A DNA stretch of 64,000 bases from Thalassia testudinum (GCA_037157565.1 JAZHRO010000014.1:102765501-102829500); one strand, 5' to 3'. Counted from the stretch's first letter, positions 46,077 through 58,860 are shown. A program made the numbers and translations. The notes: a model not told the origin generated them from the sequence alone.

Positions 46077-48041
46077 GTAATTTCATTACTGCAAAGATAG
46101 TCATTACAATCACAGGTAGAGGAAAGCTTGTGCATGAAAGCTTAAAAGCCAATTCTAGCTATCAGAAAATGGATGCATGCATGGATCTAAGAAAGATTAT
46201 GCATGCATCATTCAAGCAGATGATTACTATGCTACTAATCAGGAAATTAATGTAGAAATTAACTATGAAGAACATCTAGCTAGCTAATAGAACTTAGAAC
46301 ATTGGAGTTGGTCTCCAATGCCCGTGTGGCTTCAGGTGGTATGAGGGAGGAGAAGAATGGCTAGGCTGGTTGGCCAACCTCCTGAGAAGGCGGTGGAGGT
46401 ATGCTCTAGCCTTGGATGTGAAGGTGGAAGTGACGGAGGTGATGTCGCTCGTGAGATGGTGTGCACATGAATAGAAGCTAAGGCTAAATGGGGGTCCATG
46501 GCCATCCAATGGTGTGCTTATATAGACTAAGGGAGAGACCCTCTAGAGAAGTGTGGAGTTCTCTAGAAGATCCTCCCTTATGGCTGGCCACCCCATTTGA
46601 AATGGGTCTTCATAGATCCACATTTCATGGGTTGGTTGGTGGACTCCTTGAAAGACTAAAAATAGTCTTTCAAGGTGGCACCACTTGTAGAGGGTTCTAG
46701 AGATCTTTGGAGTGGGCAGCTAAGTGTGTGTGTGTGTGTGTGTGCACGTGTGCATGACTATGTGGGTGTGGCTAGGTAGTCTAGGTCAAGTCCTATAGGT
46801 CTAGGTGATTGGGTTTAGGTATGTTCCTAGAACTAGGGTTATAAACCCTAATACTAACGTGAAAGTGCAATTACAAGTTTAATTGAGTGGATGTGTGTCT
46901 AATTGGGAGAGAAAATACCTAATTAGGTCAGGCTTGAGTCAATTGGAGTCTTACTGAGTCCAATTAGACTTGTGTTGGGTGAGATCTGAGCACAATTAGA
47001 CTCTATGAGTCCAATTGACTAGGTGAAGTGTGATTGACTTAGATCCAAGTCAATTGGGTTTAGTGAGAACCTAATTAGGTTCTTAGGAAGGTATTAAGGT
47101 AGTGTACTAAGCTTAGGGCACCTTAATTTAGGTTCCCTAGGGTGTAGAATTGTGTTTAGGGGCATAGAAAATCAAGATCTAGGCTTGATTTCAAAAATAG
47201 TGATTGGAGAAGCATTCTAGACGTTTGATTTAGTAATTAGATGACTTATACTTTAAAATCAGAAGTCTGAAACTCTGGTCTAGATGTTCAAAGTTGAATC
47301 AGGGTGAATTTGAGGTTTTGTCTTGGAATTCTATAGAAATTGGTCGTCTGACACCTTGTCTGGACGTCCAATATTCTAGCAGAATTGGGTTCTAAGTATG
47401 TGGGTGGTGTCTAAGGGCTCTGGATGTCTTGTCAACCTACCTAGACATCCAGATTTGGGCTGGAATAAGGGTTTTGAGGTATCCTAGGCTAAGGTGACTT
47501 AATCTAAGGGTGGCTAGGGTTTAGGAAGATCTCTAAGGCTACCCTAGGGCTAGGAAGGGTCCTATGTTCTTCATAATTTAATTCTACATTAAGATTCTAC
47601 TTAGCAAAGTAGTATACCTCATCCCTATTTTATTTCCTTCATCTTTATTCCAGGGCTTCTACTCCAGCTTTGCTGCAGCTCTGGCTTCTCCCTTTCTTCA
47701 TCTCCATCTTCAAGTCATCTCCTGAGCTTCTTATTGCCTACAATCCCAAATATTGCACTAATCAGTACATTATGACATTATTTCATGCATATCTAAGAAA
47801 ACTGGAAAGATGCAATGTATGCTATTAATGCATAAGTTACACTACAATTATGCTCAGTTCTAACTTAATTTAGGTCATTTAAGTCCTATGATTGCTGCGC
47901 AATCAGCAACTCTATACATTCTTATTTAATTTTTCTCTAAGTTAAGGGCTTGTAGTAATAATTGGCATTTCATGTGTCTAGGCGAACACTAGGTGCGAGG
48001 GAGCTGTATGAGGAAACTGCAGGAGGATACACAAAGATTGT
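46077..48041. other. Intergenic sequence with degenerate repeat remnants
   Basis: No gene recognised. Contents: a (TG)n run (46724-46744), a cluster of CAATT(G/A) repeats (46870-47090), decayed GACGTC-like motifs (47216-47456) and a minus-strand TATATA box near 46519. The last three could be parts of an old minus-strand LTR, but no ends were found. Confidence 0.4.
46724..46744. repeat. (TG)n microsatellite
   Basis: About ten uninterrupted TG/GT units. Confidence 0.9.
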
Positions 48042-50467
48042 TGTGAAGACCCAAGTCCCACCAATCAACAAAACTTGAGTCGCCATGTGCTAACAATGAG
48101 CACAATCCAACCACAAGATCCCAGTCGCCCAGCACATAGTCATAGAACATCAATAGATAAACATTCATTCACAATGTATTAAATGAAAATAAATAAAAGT
48201 GCTGACAAACATAATAAGATCCACCATAGAAAACAAAAAAGTAAAGAGTGCTCAAGTGCTAGTATAATCACCAAAAAGATAGGAATTAAAAGTCTAACAG
48301 CAGAAAGTAAGACCCAGTTCCGTAGTAGATAGATCGATAATAGTTGTTGCACCCGATTGCTCAGCAACACTTAAGTACGGAACTCGAGAAACACGTCAGT
48401 AAAATTGAGTAGAGTAGAACTACAACAAGTAATAACAGTGACAAAAGTAAAAGAAAGAGGGCACTGTATCAGTAGTTAATTTATTAATGAATTATTACTT
48501 ATCCAATTTCATTTATGCATTTAAGCCTACGTTATTGCAATCCACAATCTGTCAATTGATGTCTCGGGGCATGAGACAATCTTGTGTAACTTCTTGTAGG
48601 GCAAGATCGGTATAAGCCACCCTTCTGGCCAAGAAGATAGCTTATACCCATTAAGTCACCACTCTCCTTCAACTTGGTGTCATTACGGAAAGGGGTGGTA
48701 GCTACGTCGTGTAGCATGAACACGTACAAGCGCTATGTACACCGAACCATAGATAGCCAATGACCCACCCACCGGCCAAGAAAGAAACCACTCCCAAACC
48801 TTGAGTTAAGCATCCTACTATCACAGTTGGCCACTAAGCCTAACCAAAGAGTCATAGGGAGGCTAGCAACTCCCTAAACCATCCCAGAACCAATCAATTG
48901 ACCAAAGCTATGACCAAATTTGGTGAGTAGTAGGATAAAAACCAGTTATCCATCCTCTAAGTCCTGACTAAAACTGTTGTATTGATTATTTATTCCAAAT
49001 AACGCATCATTTAATCAAACCAAACCATATTAACAATTTTACTTATTACGTCCAGGATTACCATATATTCGCATTATCCTCAAACTTATCAATTTACAAG
49101 TAGTTTTCAAATTATGGCAGTGGTCCCATATTATTTATCAATTTATGAACACAACAGAACTTACTTCATGGAAAATAGAGTTCGCATGCAATGATAAGGG
49201 TACATTAGATCACTTTATCTTATTCAATCTCGTAATGTCATGTTATTTCATATTAAGTACCCAAAAGTCAGAGTTTAAATACTCAACCAGGGTTCCAACT
49301 CAGCAAAAGAGGGATTCACGCCAACCCGTAAGAGAGACGCAAAGAACACGACACGAGATAGGTCCATAAATGATTGAAAATGAATCAGAGATACAAGAAG
49401 GGTAAACTACTCTACCTAGCATCATTGGAGGATCATGGTGACTCCGAACTTGTGCACAGGGCCTAGGGGCAGTCACCACGCTCGCCTCGAAATCCATGCA
49501 CGCACCAGAGGCAAAAATTGGTTCACACAAACCAAAAATAGGGTTGGAATAACCTAGGCATGGTTCTGATTTTTCACTAAGCAAACAATGGTCAAAAAAA
49601 AAAAAAATAGTACCAACGTGTAGTACGCATCGAGATGATTCCAATGGTACCTTTTTTTGTCAAATTTTGAGGTTGGGAAGGCCTCGAACTGCTCGAAACA
49701 ACACGAGGGGGTCCTAAACCAATCTGGTTCAAGCAGGCTGATCAATAGTCCACATGCGGCAAATCACTCACATCACACCCGCTCATGTGCTCAATCGCCA
49801 CGTATTGCGAATCCAGCGACCATGAGTTCCCTCGCTCAGTGCAGGCGGGCCCGCAAGAGTGCACCCTTGGGGCTTTTGCGTGACACGTGTCAAAAATCAG
49901 GAGCCCACTGCTAGATTGGATGGCCCACGTATGCAGCGGCCAAAGCCTTCACAAAAATTGAGAAGGGGAAGGCTGAACTTCTTGCTATTTCACTTAGGTC
50001 CCTTGGAATCTAAAATTAGAATTTCAAATTTAAAATCCTAATGTCCAACTCTCTTTCTCTTCAACTTTAATTGGGTTTTGGGATTAATGATGAACCCAAG
50101 TCCAAGGGGACCTATTGATAGACCCGAAAACTATTTAGGGTTAGTATTAGTGGGGTGAAATACTGAAAATACCCCTTAGGTTAGGTTCACCTTACATTTA
50201 GGTCCTTTTTGACTTGTTTTGGTCATAACTTGAACTATACACCTTGGATTCACATGAAACAAGTGTTAAGCTTGCGACAAGAGGAATCCAACGATACCCT
50301 ACATGGTACTCTTTTGATGACGTTTGATTAGGGATTGACTCAAAATACACATTTTTGGCAATTTCAAGAGGTGCTCGTACTTGCATAGAACCGCGACCGT
50401 GTCTACAAGTTTGAAGTGACCCGAACCACTTCAGAATGACTCGAGACCTGGATTTTGGGATGTTACA
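48042..50467. mobile_element. Solo LTR, probable Ty3/gypsy, 2.43 kb
   Basis: Begins TGTGAAGACCC and ends GGGATGTTACA, flanked by a perfect ATTGT duplication (48037-48041 and 50468-50472). No gag or pol inside; short ORFs are not credible. Read on the minus strand it starts TGTAACATCCC, a common start of chromovirus LTRs, but the ends are nearly palindromic so the orientation is left open. Confidence 0.75.
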
Positions 50468-50472
50468 ATTGT

Positions 50473-52738
50473 ATCAAATATAGCTTTCAATACAGTGAAG
50501 AGAGCCAACAATAGAAAATAATGGATGAGAGAGAGACAAACCAAGCTCGACCCTGACAAGCTCATGTAGGATCGAGACAAGGCCATGCAACTGCAATAAA
50601 CCCATACATTCTCATGCATGCCATGCACATCCACCTCAACCACTCACACACACCCATGTGCATTTACATTTAATTTATGAACACATGTGTCCACATTGCA
50701 CTCCATATATGCACACACACATGTGCACAAAAAATGCACATAACCTAGGCCCAATTAAATCCACACATACCTACTAAATTACAACCTAGTTAGAACCTAA
50801 ATTAGGACCAACCAACCCACCACTAAACTCACTCATAATTGGTCCAACTCACATAACCTAGGCCCACTCCACACTTGTGCACACAAGCCCACCTCACCAC
50901 CACACCTAACTAATTACCCAACCTAACCCCTTAAACACCACCCTTAACCGACATTAGACCCTCCGCACCAACTTGACCTCTCCCCCAAGCCAACATTAGG
51001 TTCTCCCTTTCTAGCCACCTCTAGTAGCCTCCATTCCACTTAAGTTGTACCCACTTATCCTACTTCTACCCTCCACCTAAGGTGCAACACACCCCAAGCC
51101 ACTTCTATAAAAACCCACATTTCAAAGCCCCTCCCCCCCCAAAAAAAAAACCCATACCCTCCATTTTCTATAGTGGGCAGCACCACTCCTTTCCTCCCTC
51201 TCCTCGCTACTCTCTTCTCTACTCCACCTTCACAGCTCCTTCCTCTACCTCTCTAAGTGGCCAGCACACCCCCCCCACATGGGAGCACTCATTGGTCCCT
51301 CTCCAAGGTGAAGGTGGTGTAGGCCTAGTGCCAAGGAACACCACCACCACCTAATAGGCTTTACTAACTCGCATTGTGTGGGCACCTATTCTTCATGTAC
51401 AATATCCTTTCTATTTTCTTGGTAGTTAGTTTTCATTTCTTGCAAGTAGGTTAATAGTTGCTCTCTCTTTTATTTCATTTTCTTTACTTCTAGTTCAAGA
51501 TCTTGCTTATATTTCCGTTTTGTTCTTCCTATTGATTTGTTTTTTAATTTGTGCTATACACACACATACACCTTTCCTTTCACATGCCCACCACTCTCCA
51601 CATCACTATCAACCATGCCACCATCCACCACCACCTTGTCATCACTACCACCATCACTCATCAGTACCCTCACCTGAGCATGCCACTCATTTCATTCACT
51701 CACACTTTCACTCACATTCGCTCACTCGCATACACACACACACACTTCCACCATCAATTACTCTACTCCCATGCCACCACCTTCACCTCTTCTATCACCT
51801 TACCACCCTCTCACATTACCACTTCAAACACACACACACCCTACATCACATGCCCATACAAACACCAACTCCCACAATCACCATCCTACTACCACAATTA
51901 CTCCCACGCCACCTTACCTAAACCACCTGCCATACACACATATTCATCTTCATTCACTCACTCTTCATAGTTCACCCCATCACCTCATTAGTCACTCCAC
52001 CTCCATGAAAGTCACCACCATCCTTGTCTCCATCTTTTCTTTCCTTTTCATTTTATGTAATAATTGTTGTTTCATGTTTCCTTTTTGTTTTAAGCAGCTT
52101 GGGACTCCTTACTCAAGGCCATGATTTATTTTTATTTCTTGTCACCATTTTAATTCCCTAAATCAAAGGTGACTATGGTTGACTTGTTGATTATAATTTT
52201 CTTTTAAGCAACTTTCCATTTAGTAATGCCATAAAAGATTGAATCTTTCCTTAGGTTGTTCTTATCGTTGTTCCATTCCTTAAATCAAAAAGAAAAAAAA
52301 ATTGTAAAACAAAAATGGTCAAAATGATAATCTTAGTATAGCATAATTAGTCTAGTTTCATTTTTACATAACTATCCAAAAGACCATAAAAAGTACAAAA
52401 TCAAAAAGACAAAAAATATTTATAGCATAGTTATTTCTCACTTTCTCGTATCTAACTAAAAAAAAGGTATTAGATTAGGTTAGTTGTTATCTTTTCCATT
52501 TTCGCATTCACTTAAGTAAAAGATCAAAAAATGACAAATGACTAAAATCCAAAAATAGAATAAAATTGAGTAAGTGAACTTTTAAGCATGAAACCATATT
52601 CTAGCCTTCATGTGGGACCGACCAGGATTCACCCATGCTTAACTTGAAAATTATTTCGTGTTTCCTATAATAACTATAAATAACTAAATGATTGATTGGG
52701 TGGTTTGAATCGTGACAAAAATATTACTAAACACGTAA
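50473..52738 (+). other. Probable old LTR, low-complexity C/A-rich
   Basis: A TATA box (TATAAAAA, 51106-51113) with a C-rich leader, and a U5-like phrase near 52613 (GTGGGACCGACCAGGATTC) resemble Athila/TAT LTRs. The 51550-51970 part is a CAC/CAT-rich low-complexity stretch. Start and end could not be fixed, and no target duplication was found. Confidence 0.35.
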
Positions 52739-53660
52739 TTCCTTCATTTTCACATTTTGCATCACCTGAGCACATCATTCATCACACCCCATGTCTAAAT
52801 TTTGCTAGTCCTTGAGAAAAACAAAATGGAAAAATGAAAAGCCATTGATGATAAAAGACAATCAAGTTGGAGCTAGGGTATCATTATTAATGAAGAGGCG
52901 TTCATTCTCACCAATCAAAGAAAAGTGTACATAAGATCTTAGATATAAAGACTCAACAGTGCTAGAGTAACAATCAAAATGCAAATTGCCTAATCCTATT
53001 AAAACTCTATTAGCCGCATTTTTTGCGCCTCAAGAGCAACCTTTATGACTTGTCAATCCACCCAAGGTTTGAATAGAAATTGAAACTCTACGCATCTATT
53101 CTCATGGTGTTGACTTGACAAGTGGGCAACTCACTCTACAAAATCAATTTTTTCTTGAGATGTGATCATGAAATCATGGTATAAGTAAAATTGTCGTCGC
53201 AATTGAGAAAGCATGTCATTTGTAATTTATAAACCATATCCAAATAGTATGAGTGTAGAATCAAAAGTATAAGTTGTCACATAGGGAGAAAATTGTGTCC
53301 AAGTGTTTCTTAACATAACTAAGCCAACTAATATTTTTTTAGATTTTTTGAAAAATTGTTCTCTTTTTTGGATTTTTACATAGGACTCGAGATAATCTGA
53401 CCTACTAAATCCCTAACTAATGACTCTACTTGACCTTATACCTGCAACCGTCAAAAAAATTCATAAATTTTATGGGAGATTTTAGGTTTCAATGGAGAAC
53501 TACGACAACTTTTTTCATGCAATTTGGATGAGTATAAAATTCAGGAAAACTCGATCAGTTTGACCTTCTATCAATGTGCGTATTTTTAAAAATAAAATAT
53601 AAGGAGTTACACTCTAAAATTTTTTATAATGAAAATAGACTTCAATCCCAGTCACATAAC
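52739..53660. other. AT-rich sequence with a minus-strand purine-tract-like block
   Basis: At 52786-52820, ACCCCATGTCTAAATTTTGC and the following bases resemble the minus-strand pre-LTR block of element A (6356-6393). It may be a fragment of another Athila-like element. No ORF of interest. Confidence 0.3.
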
Positions 53661-53669
53661 ATTTTGCAC

Positions 53670-53960
53670 CTGCACCAATGGTTAGTAATCGTCGGTATAG
53701 GTCGAAATGACCATCACTGTAGGTATAAAGAGCTATTCCAACGGTCAAATGGGGTGTATTCTTAAGAGACATCGTTGTAGCCTACACCGATGGTAAAAAT
53801 TGTCGGTGTTGCACATATAGCTACAACGATGGTCGCATTTCCAAAGCCATCCAATTTTGGTGATAGTAGTAATAGTGACAATTTTATCCGTCGGTGTAGG
53901 ATGAAAAGTGTCAAGGCAATAACTCCAATTTTATTTAGAACATAATACTAACATGACTAT
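53670..53960. repeat. CACTA-like subterminal repeats
   Basis: Repeated short units in both orientations: CGTCGGTATAGG, ACACCGATGGT, TGTCGGTGTT, ACGATGGT, CCGTCGGTGTAGG. Clusters of such ACCGACGG-type units are typical of the subterminal regions of plant CACTA (En/Spm) transposons. No terminal CACTA sequence was found beside them. Confidence 0.4.
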
Positions 53961-56900
53961 TTGTCACTAGATCCGTCAATGTAGACATAAAGATCTTGAC
54001 TACCATATCCTATTCAATTTTATGATCCTGCAATATTTTATATCATCATCAATAGCAATGTTTACCTTTATTCAAGTAAGATTAAAGAAAAATATACAAG
54101 ATATGAATTTTGAAATAGCAAATTAAATTATTTATAAATCATAGATTCATACCCAATAGAATAATTTTTTCATATAATTGTAAAGGGAAATTGTGTCTAC
54201 AAGCATTATAAGTAACATGAGCCACAAGTATCCCTCGAACACACTCTATACACTCATAAATTGGTAGACAACATTCTAGCTAAGGCTAGAAGGTACAAGC
54301 AGCTTCTATCCTAGAAGTTATTCATCAAAATGTATGCCCTCCTTGGGTTTTCTTCTAATGGTTCATTGATTTTCAGGTACCCCAACTATGAGATCTTGAG
54401 TAGCTTGCAAAAGTTCTCGATCAACTTGAGGTGATGCGCAACTACAAATCATTAAACATGATGCATGTTATAACCCTTGTAAAAAAATGATGATATAATT
54501 TGCCTACATAAACACAAGTTGCATGACTATTATGACACATGAAAGAAATTAGCATCATGTAATTATTTATAATTATGTTGCACTTCATGATTGCATCATT
54601 GAACTACCTCCCATTTTTGTTTTGCAATAAAGAAATTCATGAAACATAAAGATTAAAAAATAAATGCTTTAACTTGTAACCAAAGAAAAGATTCACCAGC
54701 CTGGAATCATACCCGAGTCTGTACCTTGCAAGGATATAATTCCACCACTAGACCACTGTTGCTATTCATGTTTCATGAACCTAAATTAATATAGACTACA
54801 CTACAACAAAATCATAAAATGGAACCATTTCATATATCATAGAAAGTAATTTTTTTGGGAAAGATGAACATATAGTTATCCATTTGCATTATAGAGCCAC
54901 ATCCCTTATTGTTTTATCATGCAACTGCATAGCTATTTTTGCATATCTAACCAAGCTCGATTCAGCCACATATCTACAAAGAAAGACTCCACCGATTAAC
55001 AATTTATGACCAATTTACTCTCCGAATATATAAAAACCACTAGGAAGGGAAAATCATTGTTGAAATATGAGATGTAGCAGAATAGTAGGGCAAATATGAA
55101 CTACACCAAGAGGCATCATGCAGTGTGATACCCATGATATGCACAATACCAAATACTAATTTTTCATATTTTTTTAAGAATTATGTTAGATAAAAGAAAA
55201 TCATTGGGCGTAAGATTTAAACATCACTTAAGTTGGAAGACATCAAACTATGTTTACACAAAAACACACTACAATGTGGATCTTTAGCAAAATTTTCATC
55301 TTAAACTATTTTTTCAAATTGAGGTGAAAATCTCCAGAAATAAATAAAAAATGGTACATATTTATACCCCAACTAAAGGTGTATAAATATGGGTCGAATA
55401 TTGGGCAATGGGTTAAATACTACTGGTGGAACTTGCAACAATGCATTAGTTTGATTTACACACTTCACCTTAATAGCAAAAATATAGCAATGTAGTTCCC
55501 TATACCTTGGCCACAACAAGTATCAAGTACTCATGTGTGCATGCATACATTTCTGTGCATGTAGGTATGCTAGGGCAAATTCTGCCACACACTAGTTTGG
55601 ATCATATGTCAGCAGGATAAAAAGACATTGTAGCCTAATCAAACAGGAGAAATGCACTTAACTCACTAAGGTTCACTATTGACATAGCTAAGAAATCTCC
55701 ATCTGGGATAACAATGTTCTCCAACTACTCTTCACAACATCCAAGATAAGGACAATCACATAGAATCAAGGGCATAGGAGATAAAGAAAGGCTAACCCTA
55801 GACACGTGCTAAGGTGAGTCTCTACATTTGCACTCCCCTTGGGATGTCTGGCCTCATCCTTTCTGTCTCCTCACCATGTCATATAACTGTACCCATGTAT
55901 GTGAGAACATATAGTATAAATAGAGGGATTTGCAAAGATAGAAGGGGGAGATCAAAAAGCCAAAAGAAGTTCAAGCAGGAATGCTAATTCTTTTCAACTA
56001 ATAAGACAAACATTTAAGAAGATGCACAAGTTAGCCATTTTCAATTAATTTTTTGAAAAGGCACATTTTCAACTAACAATAATCAATTACATAACATGGA
56101 CTTCAAACTCAAGTAGGAAAAGCATTGTTGTTTTGCATACCTGGTCAGCCTAGCTAATCGATTTTGTAGGCTTGTATGTTTGAACCAACCTAGAAAGAGC
56201 ACCAAACTACCCCTTACTATTGTTTATCCCCACATCATCAAAGTCTAGATCCTTGGTCCATTTACCTCTTCCTAAATCCTTAACTGAATCATCCTTTGCA
56301 TCCCAACTCCTTCTAACTTGTGCAAAGAAACTATTGCATTCATTAATGAGATAGGAGATCGACAAAGAAAGGAATCCTCTCAAGAAAAGCAGTAGAGTAG
56401 TTAAGACATTGTCCACATCAAGTAAGGTCACATATGTATCCCATGTTATTCTAGGACTTAGCCTCTTAAAAGAAACATATTGGCTTTTCAATAGACAAAT
56501 AGAACATTCAAATTAAGGAATATAACATGGTCATGAAATGCAAAATCACACAAGGAAATACATAGACAGGAAACTAAACCACTTGAAAAATGTCCTTGGA
56601 TAGCATTGTACTAAGATCAATTCATTAGCAAGGCCAACGAATTTTTCTTTTGAAAAGAAGCCAAATGACTAAATTAGTGACCACCTAAGCCTTATTAACT
56701 AGCTATACCTAATTATCCTGATTGTACCAATAGGGCTTTGTTGAATAGCATGAACCATGCTTAAAACAACTATTACAAGTATTTTGGTTTATAAAGTGGT
56801 AGGATACAACATGATTTCATACGCTATATCTTTTGAAAGGGGGGAAAGGATGTATATCGTGGTCAATAGCCATCAATTCCTACACTATAATCAAATATTC

Positions 56901-57622
56901 TTTCTTCCATCGAAAAAAAGACTAAATTTTTCTATATAGTATTGCATCCAACTCTTAGATATAAAAATTTAACTAACATGGTTGCCCTTTTGGCAGTTAT
57001 ATGAGTGATAAGGTCCACAGAGCAAATACATACCTGGAGAATCATAGCCAATAGAAACATTTCTTCTTTGTCAATGTTTGATACTTATTGCATGTTAGGC
57101 ACATCTTTTTCATCGTAAGTGACCTCATCTTCCATGTCCATCTCCACCTATTTTTTAGTGAAAGGATACAAAGAACCACAGGTTGTTAATTGTAGCCAAC
57201 AGAATAAGCACCAAAAGCTTTAAGGTGGAGATAAGAAAGGAGAATTTAAGAAAAGAATGAATATGATACTACAAGTAAAGAAACTAGAGTTAACCTAAGA
57301 AAAGAAAATGTACTAACACTATAAATAGAGAACAAATGTAGTTATAACTTCATGGATAATTTATAGTTGTACTAGTACTATGTAAAAAGTGGTCAAAGAA
57401 CACACACTATTTAAAAGAAGACATTTGGTGAAACTGGATATGAAAGTAAGCTTAAAAGGAAAGATATTCGAGGAAAACAAGTAAAGAACAAAAGAGTAAG
57501 ACAAACAAGTTACAACAAAGGATATCCTTATACCTGCAATTTATTAAAAAGTGGTAAAAAGGTTGCACATCAAACAAGCTACAAGGGAAAATGAATAAGC
57601 AGCAGAAACTTACAAATATAGG
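53961..57622. other. AT-rich intergenic sequence
   Basis: Apart from the tRNA-like sequence, no convincing gene. A minus-strand ORF at 56207-56491 (94 residues, DAKDDSVKDLGRGKWTKDLD) and a short minus-strand stretch near 57055-57150 (VEMDMEDEVTYDEKDV before a possible GTATGT donor) have protein-like composition and could be exon remnants. They were not identified. A CACTACAACAAAATC terminus-like sequence lies at 54799-54813. Confidence 0.35.
54692..54762 (-). pseudogene. tRNA-Gly-like pseudogene or SINE head
   Basis: 71 bases, the length of plant tRNA-Gly(GCC). On the minus strand the A box GTGGTCTAGTGGT is intact, and GGTACAGAC, the T arm (CGGGTATGATTCC) and CTGGTG match tRNA-Gly closely. 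The anticodon position reads TGC, the acceptor stem has mismatches and the B box is altered (TATGATT for TTCGATT), so a functional tRNA is unlikely. It may be the head of a tRNA-derived SINE, but the sequence downstream was not recognised. Confidence 0.55.
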
Positions 57623-57638
57623 CACTACAAGAAAATAG
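57623..57638 (+). other. CACTA-type terminal sequence
   Basis: CACTACAAGAAAATAG is the common start of plant CACTA transposons. No matching inverted end was seen to the right within the window. Confidence 0.4.
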
Positions 57639-57736
57639 AATAAATAAACAAGCAGCATGAACCTTGCTTCTGATATTTCCAATGTCATTCGTGAACCAGA
57701 CACTGCTACCTACCATGTTTCTCTTGATAGCTAGTC

Positions 57737-58145
57737 TGCAGTGGATCAATTACTTGCAAAGAGCAAGTCCACGGTATCTTTATCATTAGATGCCCCTATT
57801 TTTTATGGATTGTTTGTATCTCCAAGTTTGCAAGATGATAGGCTAAACCTGTCTCTCAATTCACCAATAAGCAAAAATGTGATTTATACAACTAATACAA
57901 ACACAACTGGGGAGACTATTGGTGCAGACTCTAATAAACCCAGCACAATACATGATAGGCAGATATCAAGTGCTGTTAGTGGTAGATCTTTTGAGAGTAG
58001 GGATTTTTATGAGCATTCAGAGCATGCATATAAACATGGCGAAGGTAATAGTTGTTCTCCATTCTTTCAACGTACATCAAGTGAGAATCATCACAAGCCG
58101 TTGTCTGTTGTTGTTTGTTTAATCCTTAAATGCATGCCTTTTTAG
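57737..58145 (+). CDS. Exon-like ORF of unknown function
   Basis: The ORF with ATG at 57741 follows a splice-acceptor-like TAGTCTGCAG (ends 57740) and contains a donor-like AAG|GTAATA at 58046. Its composition is protein-like (NKPSTIHDRQISSAVSGRSF, YEHSEHAYKHGEGNSCSPFF), with no low-complexity runs. No family was recognised. It starts about 110 bp after the CACTA-type terminus, so a gene fragment carried by a transposon is possible, as is a real exon of an unannotated gene. If spliced, the exon would be about 57741-58045. Confidence 0.3.
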
Positions 58146-58548
58146 AATTAGTTAATCTTTTTGTTTGACATTCAGAATCCTTGTAGAACTCTAAAAGTGT
58201 TTTGTAGTTACTATTATTGTTATTTTTTGGAGTTTGTTTTTATTTCTTTCTGGAGGACCACTCCATCTTTTCAATGGCATTGCTTTGGATGGGTTGCATA
58301 GATGGATGGCACTATCGCTGTGACAACAATAGCAGCTAAGAAAATTGGAATGTTTGACATTTTAATGTCTTGTTCTTTGTATGTTATTTTTACTATAATT
58401 TGGCGTCTTTCCCATTGGAAGTAGAAAATTTATAAGCAAATGCTCTTTTATTTACCTATACTAGTTGCCTTATTTTATACTAGTGTGATTTATGTTAATT
58501 TGGTCTTACTTTTCTAGAAAGTATGCCTCAAAATTTGACCCATGCCTG

Positions 58549-58860
58549 ATATGGGAGGATTGACCCTAAAAGTTGGCTTGGATTTGTTTATTGCATGAAT
58601 TATATGCTCTTCAAAAGCTGATGAAAGAAACAAAAATTCAGCATGATATGCACATTGAGAGATTGCTTGGGCAAATATTAAATTTACATTTTGTGTACTA
58701 ATATGGGAAGATCAACCCTAACTTGGCAGGGATTATATATATGTGTGGATTTGTTTATTACGTGAGTCATATCCTCTTCAAAAGCTAATGAAATAAACAA
58801 ATGTTCAGCATGATATGCACAATGAGAAATTGGTTCAGTAAATCTTAAATATACATTTGT
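58549..58860. repeat. Diverged tandem duplication, unit about 154 bp
   Basis: Two adjacent copies, beginning ATATGGGAGGATTGACCC (58549) and ATATGGGAAGATCAACCC (about 58703), both running through a GATTTGTTTATT phrase, a CTCTTCAAAAGCT phrase and TTCAGCATGATATGCACA. Confidence 0.65.

Noticed and set aside
51520..52124. His/Thr-rich ORFs
   Set aside because: Direct translation of a CAC/CAT-rich low-complexity stretch, open in two overlapping frames.
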